From Pseudomonas sp. TH41 (GTDB taxonomy: Bacteria; Pseudomonadota; Gammaproteobacteria; Pseudomonadales; Pseudomonadaceae): a DNA stretch of 64,000 nt. Positions 8,034-15,234 of the stretch are shown piece by piece (the first letter of the stretch is position 1; every line of letters begins with the position of its first letter). Below the pieces are notes generated by a model, which was not told where the DNA came from, made no database searches, and saw only the letters and a list, made by a program, of their open reading frames with translations. The translations under genes and the position numbers were made by a program. The stretch is taken from positions 496,001 to 560,000 of the forward strand of contig NZ_JAEKFH010000006.1 in NCBI RefSeq assembly GCF_016650695.1, given 5' to 3'.

Positions 8034-8828
8034 TCAGGCGAAACGCGTACGCCAGCCGAGGCCAGCTTCGGTTCCATTGAGCGGCCGGTATTCGCAACCG
8101 ATCCAGCCGTCATATCCCAGTTCAAGCAGGTGATTGAAAACGTAATCCCAGTTGATCTCGCCCAAACCAGGTTCGGAGCGCAGTGGTGGGTCCGCGACCT
8201 GAACGTGGGCAATCAATGGCATCAGCTCTTTGAGGCGAGTGGCAATGTCACCTTGGCTAACCTGGCAGTGATAGATGTCGAATAACAGCCCGACATGCTC
8301 GCTGCCCACCGTCTGCACAACTGATGCGGATTGCTCCTGTGTCTGGACGATGAAGCCAGGAACATCGCGCTGATTGAGGGCTTCCAATACCAGCTTGATC
8401 TTGGCGTCACGGGCTAATTCGGCAGCCCAGGCGACGTGGTCTACATATCGCTTGAAAGCATCGTCACGGTCTTCCCCCTGAGGCAGGATGCCGGCCATCA
8501 GGTGTACCATTGGGCAATCCAGCGCGCTGGCATATTCGAAGGCACGCTTGAGGCCTGTACGACTTTGCTCTTCGTATCCTTTCAGGCAGGCAGAGCCTGA
8601 AGCAGTAGCGGTGCCAGGGGCGCCCACCGGGGTATTGATCAACACCTGTTTCAGGCCATTGTCATTCAGACGTGAGCGCAACTCAGTTGCCGAGTACTCA
8701 TACGGCGAAGCGTATTCCACTGCCTCGAAACCAGCCTTGGAAGCGGCTGCAAACCGGTCCAGAAACGGTTGCTCGGTGAACAGCCACTTCAGATTTGCGC
8801 AAAACCGCGTCTTATTATTCTGGGTCAT
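8034..8828 (-). CDS. otnI: 2-oxo-tetronate isomerase / hydroxypyruvate isomerase family
   Basis: The 264-residue TIM-barrel protein resembles Hyi/OtnI. Metal-site residues are visible: Glu in KLVLEALNQRDVPG, Asp and His in LLFDIYHCQ, His in AHVQVADPP, and Glu in IGCEYRPL. The family interconverts hydroxypyruvate and tartronate semialdehyde, or 2-oxo- and 3-oxo-tetronate. The presence of OtnK next door and OtnC nearby favours the tetronate reaction. A GAGGTACC site precedes the ATG, and the gene begins 54 bases after otnK. Confidence 0.8.
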   Translation of the reverse strand: MTQNNKTRFCANLKWLFTEQPFLDRFAAASKAGFEAVEYASPYEYSATELRSRLNDNGLKQVLINTPVGAPGTATASGSACLKGYEEQSRTGLKRAFEYASALDCPMVHLMAGILPQGEDRDDAFKRYVDHVAWAAELARDAKIKLVLEALNQRDVPGFIVQTQEQSASVVQTVGSEHVGLLFDIYHCQVSQGDIATRLKELMPLIAHVQVADPPLRSEPGLGEINWDYVFNHLLELGYDGWIGCEYRPLNGTEAGLGWRTRFA

Positions 8829-8882
8829 GTCGGTACCTCAGGTGCAACGAGACGGATAGGGCGTGTGAGCAACTGACGTTCG

Positions 8883-10157
8883 TCAGGAGTTTCCGCCCAG
8901 GTGTTTCACCGCTTTGGCAAAGAAATCTTTCGAGCCGAAATTGCCAGATTTGAGTGCCAGGGCTACAGGATCGCTGCCGCTGGAGAGGAGGGCAGGCACA
9001 CCGATATCGATTTCGGCCCCGATCGTCAGAGCCCCTAGTTTTAATGCGCTCACGACAGCTCCCGACGTTTCTCCGCCACCGACTACAATTCGGCGCACGC
9101 CATACTGGACGAGCAACCGTGCGGCCTCTCCAAATAGCTCATCCAATGCAGCAGAAACGATTTCCTGGCCATATTTCTGCTGGATGGCCTTGACCTCTTC
9201 GGGCTCGCCGGAGGAGTAAACCAGCGGTGATTGCCCAAGGTGTTCGAGTACGAAGCTAACCAGATGAATGGCGTTGATGCTGCCCTCCAGGACATCTTTG
9301 ACGGTGATCATCAATATTGGATGGTCAAGCCCATGCTGTGCGATCTGTTCAAGTGTCGCCCCGGAGCAACTACCGACCAAAATGGCTTCGCCCCCTTTGA
9401 CCTGAACATCACCCAGCTCGATTCCGGCCGCTAAGCCTTGGTCGATGAAATTACGTGGGAGTCCACGGGCAATACCTGATCCGCCGGTGAGCAGGGGAGC
9501 AGAACGACAGGCCTTGCCGATAACCACCAGGTCTTCGTCTTCGATGGCATCGACCACCGTCAGCCGTTCTCCATTTTTGCGGGAGGCGTCAAACGCAGCT
9601 TCGAGCGCATCACTGCCTTGGCGTACCACCTGCCAGGCAATAAAACCGGTAGGGGCCTGGCTTTGAGCTTGAAGCACCCTTCGAATATCCGGATCGGTCA
9701 TCGGCGTTACCGGATGATTTTGCATGCCCGACTCGCTTAACAACTTGCCATTAACGAACAAATGGCCCTGGTACAGGGTGCGGCCCATGGAAGGAAACGA
9801 TGGGCAGACGACAACAGCTTCAGCACCTAACTCCAATGCCAAGGCTTCCGCGACCGGACCGATGTTGCCAGCTGGGGTAGAGTCGAAGGTCGAACAGTAT
9901 TTGAAAAGAATCTGCTGGCAGCCTTGTTCCTTCAGCCAGCGGCAGGCCATCAGAGATTGCTCAATGGCTTGTGCCGCAGGGATAGAGCGGCTTTTCAAAG
10001 CCACCACTCCCGCTTCGATATCGTTTGGAGCCGGTTGATCAGGCACTCCAAGAAACTGCGCGGTTTTCAGGCCACCCTGGCCAGGCAGGCCCTTTGCCAA
10101 GGTGACTGCAATGTCACTGGCTCCAGTGAAGTCGTCTGCAATTACGCCTAATAACAT
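8883..10157 (-). CDS. otnK: 3-oxo-tetronate kinase (four-carbon acid sugar kinase, former DUF1537)
   Basis: The 424-residue protein has the two-domain layout of the DUF1537 kinases. The N-terminal substrate domain has LLGVIADDFTGASDIA and LFKYCSTFDSTPAGNIG. The C-terminal nucleotide domain has RRIVVGGGETSGAVV and VPALLSSGSDPVALALKSGNFG. It phosphorylates the 4-hydroxyl of 3-oxo-tetronate before decarboxylation by OtnC. Related kinases act on other acid sugars, such as 3-oxo-isoapionate, so the substrate rests on the OtnI/OtnC context. It starts 6 bases after the racemase-family gene, so translation is probably coupled. Confidence 0.85.
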   Translation of the reverse strand: MLLGVIADDFTGASDIAVTLAKGLPGQGGLKTAQFLGVPDQPAPNDIEAGVVALKSRSIPAAQAIEQSLMACRWLKEQGCQQILFKYCSTFDSTPAGNIGPVAEALALELGAEAVVVCPSFPSMGRTLYQGHLFVNGKLLSESGMQNHPVTPMTDPDIRRVLQAQSQAPTGFIAWQVVRQGSDALEAAFDASRKNGERLTVVDAIEDEDLVVIGKACRSAPLLTGGSGIARGLPRNFIDQGLAAGIELGDVQVKGGEAILVGSCSGATLEQIAQHGLDHPILMITVKDVLEGSINAIHLVSFVLEHLGQSPLVYSSGEPEEVKAIQQKYGQEIVSAALDELFGEAARLLVQYGVRRIVVGGGETSGAVVSALKLGALTIGAEIDIGVPALLSSGSDPVALALKSGNFGSKDFFAKAVKHLGGNS

Positions 10158-10163
10158 CGTTGG

Positions 10164-10835
10164 TCACCCCTGCGCTCGTGAGACATCGACAAGCGTCCGC
10201 ATACGCTGAACCGCTGCATCAGGCGCTGTCAGCACCGGGACGTTGACCACTGCTCGAACCGCCTCTGCGGCGCGCGAGGTGGAGAAGTGAGCGAGCATAA
10301 TTGCGTCGCAATCGGCCAATTCCGGTGCACGCTCTGCAATAAGACTGTTATGGGTTTCGATGTCACCCTTGCGCAGCAAGTCGATGGCCTTTTCAACGAC
10401 GATGGTATGCAGTGTCGCGTCCGATCCGATGCGGGAAACGTATTCGTCGAATTCCGCAGTCATTGTGCTGACGGCGGGAGCGAAGGTTGCCAGCATGCCG
10501 ATCTTTTTACCTTGCGCGATCGCGGCTTGAAACATCGCTTCGTTTGGTTTTAGAACCGGCACAGGTAACACTTTGGCCATGCGATCAATAGCGGGACCGA
10601 ATGCGGAGCAGGTTACCAAAACGCCTGCGGCACCCATGTCATACCCGTACCGCCCGAAATCGACGAACCGCTGAATCATCTGTGGAGATAGGTCCGTCTC
10701 GAGAGCGCGATCAATGGTCAATCCATCATCCAGCAGGTTAACGATTTCCGCTTCTGGCCAACCACGGGCGAAAGCTTCCTGGATAGGTTGCATAGCCACG
10801 GGAGTGGCATGAAGTAGAACAATTCGAGGCGGCAT
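10164..10835 (-). CDS. Asp/Glu/hydantoin racemase-family protein
   Basis: The 223-residue protein carries the paired cysteine logic of the family only in part. The first Cys lies in LVTCSAFGPAIDRM. The expected second site reads MLAHFSTSRAAEAV, with His-Phe-Ser where a catalytic Cys often sits. It may therefore be a lyase- or isomerase-like variant, not a true two-base racemase. The ATG at 10835 is preferred over 10877 because a purine-rich site and a CA motif lie just upstream. It is the first gene of the otnK-otnI-FAH operon. Its step in the pathway is unknown. Confidence 0.75.
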   Translation of the reverse strand: MPPRIVLLHATPVAMQPIQEAFARGWPEAEIVNLLDDGLTIDRALETDLSPQMIQRFVDFGRYGYDMGAAGVLVTCSAFGPAIDRMAKVLPVPVLKPNEAMFQAAIAQGKKIGMLATFAPAVSTMTAEFDEYVSRIGSDATLHTIVVEKAIDLLRKGDIETHNSLIAERAPELADCDAIMLAHFSTSRAAEAVRAVVNVPVLTAPDAAVQRMRTLVDVSRAQG

Positions 10836-10846
10836 GGGGTGGCCCT

Positions 10847-10854
10847 TTGTTGTT
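10847..10854 (-). promoter_or_regulatory. Candidate Crc/Hfq CA motif (AACAACAA)
   Basis: Read leftward, AACAACAA sits immediately before the AAAGGG ribosome site of the racemase-family gene, about 12-19 bases from its ATG. It matches the AANAANAA consensus used by Hfq/Crc to block translation of carbon-use genes in Pseudomonas. The motif is short, but placement over the ribosome binding region is right. Confidence 0.55.
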
Positions 10855-10921
10855 GGATTGCAGAGCGGCATCCGCATGGATGCAGCTCTTTGACGCTTGC
10901 GTCGGTCGTCTTTGAAAGCAA

Positions 10922-10935
10922 TGTAAGCCTTTACA
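10922..10935. promoter_or_regulatory. LacI-type operator, leftward side
   Basis: TGTAAGCCTTTACA is a near-perfect 14-base palindrome of the TGTAA-N4-TTACA class bound by LacI/GalR regulators. It lies 87 bases upstream of the racemase-family start in the divergent promoter region. The LacI gene at 13187-14212 is the obvious candidate to bind it. Confidence 0.65.
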
Positions 10936-11065
10936 AATTATCACGCCATTTTTTCAGACACGTCAACAGCAAGCTTCCGAGGTCCTTTGAAATGAAGGAT
11001 TGCCGATGGCAAAACAAAAAATGACGGGGCTTGCGATTGACGGCTATCAATGAACGGCCCTAGCA

Positions 11066-11079
11066 TGTAAGCGCTTTCA
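11066..11079. promoter_or_regulatory. LacI-type operator, rightward side
   Basis: TGTAAGCGCTTTCA differs at one position from the ideal LacI-family palindrome TGTAAGCGCTTACA. It lies 84 bases upstream of the FMN dehydrogenase start. With the site at 10922 it flanks the divergent promoters; centres are 144 bases apart, which would allow looping. Confidence 0.7.
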
Positions 11080-11162
11080 AATTGAGTTGTTTTGATGCGA
11101 CTCAAGGGCCGGCGCCACGCTAGCACTCCGATCCACGGTTAACGCGTTTAACGAGATTTCGT

Positions 11163-12404
11163 ATGAATTCAGACACGACAACAAAAAGCGTAGGCGTGCA
11201 ATCCGATGCCCCAATCGCCGTCAACGTGCCACGGCCTGTGACTACGACTCCCCACCGATTTCGCGATCTGTTAGCGCTGGATGATTTCGAGCGTCATGCA
11301 AAACGACATTTGCCTACGATGGTGTTCCACCATGTTTGCGGTGGCGTAGAAACGGAAACCGCCTTGCGTGGATCGCGAGATGCCTACCTGAAATACCGTT
11401 TCGTCCCACGGATGTTCGTCGATGTATCCGGACGCAAACAGGACACATCGTTGTTTGGGCAGACCTTCTCTCATCCATTTGGAGTTGGACCTTTAGGAGG
11501 GGCGGCATTTGTAGCCTATCGAGGAGACCTTGTTCTCACGGGTGCGGCCAAAGCGATGAATGTGCCTATGATTCTCAGCGCCTCGTCGCTGATTTCACTG
11601 GAGGACGTCATTGCTCGTAACCCGCAAAGCTGGTTCCAGGCTTATCTCCCTGGCGACCGTAAACGCATTGATCCGCTGATTGATCGGGTCGAAAACGCAG
11701 GCTACAAAACGTTGGTAATAACCGGCGACCTTCCGGTTCTCGGCAACCGTGAGCACGTGCAACGCAGCGGTTTCAGCATGCCAATCAAGGTTACGCCCAA
11801 AGTCATGTGGCAAAGCGCAATGAAGCCGAACTGGTTGTTCGGCACCGTGCTGCGAACTGTCCTGAAGCATGGTATGCCTCATTTCGAGAACACCGAAGCC
11901 CAGCGTGGTCCAGCCATGATGTCCAACAACGTCGTGCGCAATACGAATGCTCGTGACCAACTCAACTGGACGCACATTGAAGCCATTCGCAAGCGCTGGA
12001 AAGGCAATCTGGTTTTAAAAGGCATCTTGAGTGCCGAGGATGCTCGTATGGCGCGTGATCTCGGTGTTGACGGCATCATCGTCTCGAATCACGGTGGTCG
12101 CCAGCTCGATTATGCAGTCGCCCCATTGGATGTATTGGCTGAGATCGCCGAGCACAAGGGCGCCATGAAAGTGATGATCGACAGCGGTATACGCCGGGGC
12201 ACTGACGTTCTCAAAGCGATGGCGTTGGGTGCGGACTTCGTTTTCCTCGGGCGCTCCTTCCTCTATGCCGCGGCTATCGGAGGAGAGCAGGGTGTGCTGC
12301 ACGCGATGCGCATCCTCAAAGAAGAGATTGATCGTGACATGGCGTTAGTTGGTGTTCGCAGCGTGTACCAATTGCATCCAGGCTTACTGCGCCGCGTCTC
12401 TTGA
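11163..12404 (+). CDS. FMN-dependent alpha-hydroxyacid dehydrogenase/oxidase
   Basis: The 413-residue protein aligns along its length with the glycolate oxidase/L-lactate dehydrogenase family. Active-site His310 and Arg313 lie in SNHGGRQLD, Tyr161 in SWFQAYL, and the glycine-rich phosphate site in DSGIRRGTDVLKA. The Tyr that binds the substrate carboxylate in glycolate oxidase (Tyr24) is replaced by His57 in MVFHHVCGG, so the substrate may not be lactate or glycolate. It is the first rightward gene after the LacI-type operator and is followed after 42 bases by the ModA-like gene. In this context oxidation of a 2-hydroxy acid sugar to a 2-oxo acid is plausible. Confidence 0.85.
   Translation: MNSDTTTKSVGVQSDAPIAVNVPRPVTTTPHRFRDLLALDDFERHAKRHLPTMVFHHVCGGVETETALRGSRDAYLKYRFVPRMFVDVSGRKQDTSLFGQTFSHPFGVGPLGGAAFVAYRGDLVLTGAAKAMNVPMILSASSLISLEDVIARNPQSWFQAYLPGDRKRIDPLIDRVENAGYKTLVITGDLPVLGNREHVQRSGFSMPIKVTPKVMWQSAMKPNWLFGTVLRTVLKHGMPHFENTEAQRGPAMMSNNVVRNTNARDQLNWTHIEAIRKRWKGNLVLKGILSAEDARMARDLGVDGIIVSNHGGRQLDYAVAPLDVLAEIAEHKGAMKVMIDSGIRRGTDVLKAMALGADFVFLGRSFLYAAAIGGEQGVLHAMRILKEEIDRDMALVGVRSVYQLHPGLLRRVS
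11180..11187 (+). promoter_or_regulatory. Candidate Crc/Hfq CA motif in the start of the FMN dehydrogenase gene
   Basis: AACAAAAA lies 17 bases inside the coding region and fits AANAANAA. CA motifs just after the start codon are known to work in Pseudomonas. Confidence is moderate because A-rich codons alone can give this pattern. Confidence 0.4.
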
Positions 12405-12446
12405 TTACCCCATTTATCCCGAGCAACCGTTGAACAGGTAAAAACG

Positions 12447-13151
12447 ATGAACGAGCAAGAAGCGGTACCAGGCGTACGATTGATGAGCGCGCTCGTCGTT
12501 CGCGCGCCATTTGATGCATCTATTTTGCCGGCGTTCGAGGCGAAAGGCGGAGTAGTGGACATCGATTGGGCTCCCACAACTGTGCTGATGGACAATATCG
12601 AAAAAGGCGCCCGCGGCGATGCGATCATTGTGACCGTCCCGGCAATGGATGAGCTGGTTCTGCGCGGAATTGTCGATGCTGCCAGTCGTGTGGAGCTGGT
12701 GGATTCCCGTATCGGCGTTGCAGTGCGAGCCGGTGCCGAGCATCACGATATTTCTACTGTTGAAGCGTTAGTGCAGACGTTGCTTAACGCCCGCTCAGTC
12801 GCGTACTCGCTTGGCGGTGCCAGCGGCATCTACTTTCAGAAGCTCATCAGCCAGCTGGGGATCGCTGACCAGATCAACGCCAAGGCCAGCACCATCGCGC
12901 AAGGTTTCACCGCCAGGCAGATCACAGAAGGCAACGCCGACGTGGCGATTCAACAGATCAGTGAGTTGCTGGTCGTCGAGGGGGTCGAAGTCATCGGTCC
13001 GCTGCCTGAGGCCGTGCAAAGCACGACTTCGTTTTCCGCTGCGGCATTCATGGGGTGTGAGAACGCTGATGCCGTGGCCGAGCTGTTCGCTCACCTGCGC
13101 AGTGACGCCTCCGCGATCGCCTACCGTGAAAAAGGGCTGGAACTACGCTAA
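12447..13151 (+). CDS. ModA-like periplasmic-binding-fold protein without signal peptide
   Basis: The 234-residue protein resembles the type 2 periplasmic binding domain of molybdate-binding ModA proteins. Features include LPAFEAKGG near the start, GDAIIVTVPAMDEL, a central VAYSLGGASGIYFQKL, and ADVAIQQISELLVVEGVEVIGPLP. There is no hydrophobic leader or lipobox, and no ABC permease or ATPase is near, so it is unlikely to be a transport binding protein. It follows the FMN dehydrogenase gene by 42 bases and is probably cotranscribed. A cytoplasmic enzyme or sensor role for a small acid is possible. The function is not known to me. Confidence 0.65.
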   Translation: MNEQEAVPGVRLMSALVVRAPFDASILPAFEAKGGVVDIDWAPTTVLMDNIEKGARGDAIIVTVPAMDELVLRGIVDAASRVELVDSRIGVAVRAGAEHHDISTVEALVQTLLNARSVAYSLGGASGIYFQKLISQLGIADQINAKASTIAQGFTARQITEGNADVAIQQISELLVVEGVEVIGPLPEAVQSTTSFSAAAFMGCENADAVAELFAHLRSDASAIAYREKGLELR

Positions 13152-13186
13152 GCGTCATTTGCCAGGAACTGACCGACCACCAGAGT

Positions 13187-14212
13187 TTATCGGTTCTCTG
13201 GTGCCGGACCGGTGCTTGCTCGAACCATCAGTTTTGTTTCGATCAACGGCTGAGCATCAAGTGGCTCATTCGTTAATTGGCTTAGCAAATAATCGCCGGC
13301 ACGCTCACCGATTTGTTCAAGGTTGATGCGCATCGTTGTTAATGGCGGGGTGAGATATGCGGCGTAGTGGAAGTCGTTCAATCCGATGATCGAAAGGTCC
13401 TCTGGAATGCGAACCCCTCGTGAGTGAGCGGCTATTTGCGCGCCAAAGGCCAGGATATCGTTACCGCAGATGATGCCCGTCGGCGGCTCTGGCAGGTCGA
13501 GCAACTCGAACATTGCCCTGCGACCATCCTCGAGGGTAAACGCGTCCTGGATCAAGTAGTGGTCAGGCAGCTCCAATCCATCTTCTGCAAGCCTGGCGCG
13601 GATGGCTTCGATGCGTGTCGTCCACCTGTCGTTCGAAGGGCGCATGCCAATGATGAGCGCAATCTTGCGATGGCCGAATTCGACGAGGTGGCTGGTCATT
13701 TCGCGTGCGACCGCGGCATTGTCGAATCCAACGCTTGGGCGATTCGGGTCCAGGGTCCAGCCTTGTACGCAGGGAATACCGCGACTTTCAATGCGCGCCC
13801 ACATTTTGGGATGGTGGGTGTGACCAACCACCATCAAGGCGTCGACGCCATGCTCCAGCAGCGTGGTCACTTCGCGAAGCTCTATGTCCATGTCGAATTG
13901 GGAGTCTGCGAGCAACAGTGTGTAACCGGCTTCATGTACTCGGCGCTGAAAAGCGGCGAGCGGGCGCGAAAAGGTCTCGGCTGCGAGGTTGGGTACAACA
14001 GCGCCGATCGTCATGCTGCGGTTGGTCATGAGCGTGCGCGCTGCGCCATTTATGACGAATCCCAATTCGTCGCATGCACGCTCGACGGCTTCGCGCCGGG
14101 CGTCACTGACAATGGCAGTGCCATTGAGCACTCGCGATACGGTTGCCGTCGAAACGCCCGCATGGCGAGCGACATCAATCAGACTGACTTTTGGACTGTG
14201 ATCGGTCTGCAC
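13187..14212 (-). CDS. LacI-family transcriptional regulator of the acid-sugar genes
   Basis: The 341-residue protein has a classical LacI headpiece (VSLIDVARHAGVSTATVSRV, then LNGTAIVSDARREAVERA) and a periplasmic-binding-like effector domain ending with EPLDAQPLIETKLMVRAST. The start is a GTG at 14212 with a weak GAG upstream. It lies inside the island and converges with the ModA-like gene. Two operator-like palindromes at 10922 and 11066 match this family, so it probably represses both divergent units until an acid-sugar effector binds. Confidence 0.9.
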   Translation of the reverse strand: MQTDHSPKVSLIDVARHAGVSTATVSRVLNGTAIVSDARREAVERACDELGFVINGAARTLMTNRSMTIGAVVPNLAAETFSRPLAAFQRRVHEAGYTLLLADSQFDMDIELREVTTLLEHGVDALMVVGHTHHPKMWARIESRGIPCVQGWTLDPNRPSVGFDNAAVAREMTSHLVEFGHRKIALIIGMRPSNDRWTTRIEAIRARLAEDGLELPDHYLIQDAFTLEDGRRAMFELLDLPEPPTGIICGNDILAFGAQIAAHSRGVRIPEDLSIIGLNDFHYAAYLTPPLTTMRINLEQIGERAGDYLLSQLTNEPLDAQPLIETKLMVRASTGPAPENR

Positions 14213-14358
14213 GTAGGTATCTCAGGTTTTAGTTGTGATGATTGTGCATATTTGCCCGCTATCAGCAATGTCGATAACGCTGTATTTGAGATTCGCTAAA
14301 TCATTGATGATCGTGAATCAGGCTTTTTGTCCACGGATTATATTTTTCTGAGGTAGTC

Positions 14359-14997
14359 ATGAGCAAAGAAAGCAAACTGAGAGAAGAGATTTGCACCGTC
14401 GGCAAGAGCTTGTACGAGCGGGGCTATACGGTGGGCAGTGCCGGCAACATCAGCGCGCGGCTGGAGGATGGGTGGTTGATTACACCTACCGATGCGTGCC
14501 TGGGACGGCTTGATCCGGCAGCAGTCTCCAAGGTTGCGAGCGATGGGGAATGGGTGTCTGGGGATAAGCCGTCCAAGACGCTTGCGTTGCACCGTCAGGT
14601 CTATGATCGAAATCCGGGTGTAGGCGGTGTCGTCCATACACACTCCACTCACCTGGTAGCGTTGACCCTCGCGGGAGTTTTCAGCCCCGAAGGTATCCTG
14701 CCCCCGATCACGCCGTACCAAGTGATGAAAGTTGGGCGCATTCCGCTGATTCCATACCGGCGGCCTGGTTCACCGGAGGTGGCTGAGCGTGTCGCTGAGC
14801 TGGCGAACAGAGTGCGGGGCGTAATGCTGGAGCGATTGGGGCCAGTCGTCTGGGAAAGCTCGGTGTCGAAGGCGAGCTTCGCGCTTGAGGAGCTGGAGGA
14901 AACAGCGCGATTGTGGCTCATGAGTAATCCCAAACCGCCGGCACTCGATGCTACGGCACTGGCCGAGCTTGAGAAGGCTTTTGGAGTCAGTTGGTAA
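14359..14997 (+). CDS. otnC: 3-oxo-tetronate 4-phosphate decarboxylase (class II aldolase family)
   Basis: The 212-residue protein is a class II aldolase/adducin-fold enzyme with the zinc-binding VHTHSTH motif and the phosphate loop GNISARLEDG. The PVVWESSVSKASF stretch near the C-terminus replaces the HG pair of true aldolases, as in the OtnC branch. OtnC converts 3-oxo-tetronate 4-phosphate to dihydroxyacetone phosphate and carbon dioxide. A GAGG site precedes the ATG. OtnK and OtnI lie 4-6 kb to the left in the opposite direction, which supports the assignment. Confidence 0.8.
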   Translation: MSKESKLREEICTVGKSLYERGYTVGSAGNISARLEDGWLITPTDACLGRLDPAAVSKVASDGEWVSGDKPSKTLALHRQVYDRNPGVGGVVHTHSTHLVALTLAGVFSPEGILPPITPYQVMKVGRIPLIPYRRPGSPEVAERVAELANRVRGVMLERLGPVVWESSVSKASFALEELEETARLWLMSNPKPPALDATALAELEKAFGVSW

Positions 14998-15014
14998 TCA
15001 AGGGTGGGAGCCGC

Positions 15015-15040
15015 GATGGTGACATTTAGTCACCATCTTT
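15015..15040 (+). terminator. Terminator-like hairpin after otnC
   Basis: Perfect 9-base arms GATGGTGAC and GTCACCATC with a five-base loop are followed by TTT. It is 18 bases past the otnC stop and probably ends that transcript before the dehydratase promoter. Confidence 0.65.
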
Positions 15041-15234
15041 CGTTCAAAACCAAACGGTGTGACCAGGTTTTTGGGCAACGCTGATTACCTCCTTGTGCTG
15101 TATGTACTGATTCGAAAGAAAACCTTTCTTCTGAAAATAGTATCAACCCGTTTTTCTCTGGTGGGATCACCTCCATAGTTCAGTCAGAACTCGTCTGGAA
15201 CGAGCCAAACCTATAAGAACGACGGATCACGCTG

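Noticed and set aside
15113..15132. GAAAG/CTTTC dyad before the dehydratase gene, considered as a third LacI operator
   Set aside because: It lacks the central CG and TGTAA arms of the two sites at 10922 and 11066.
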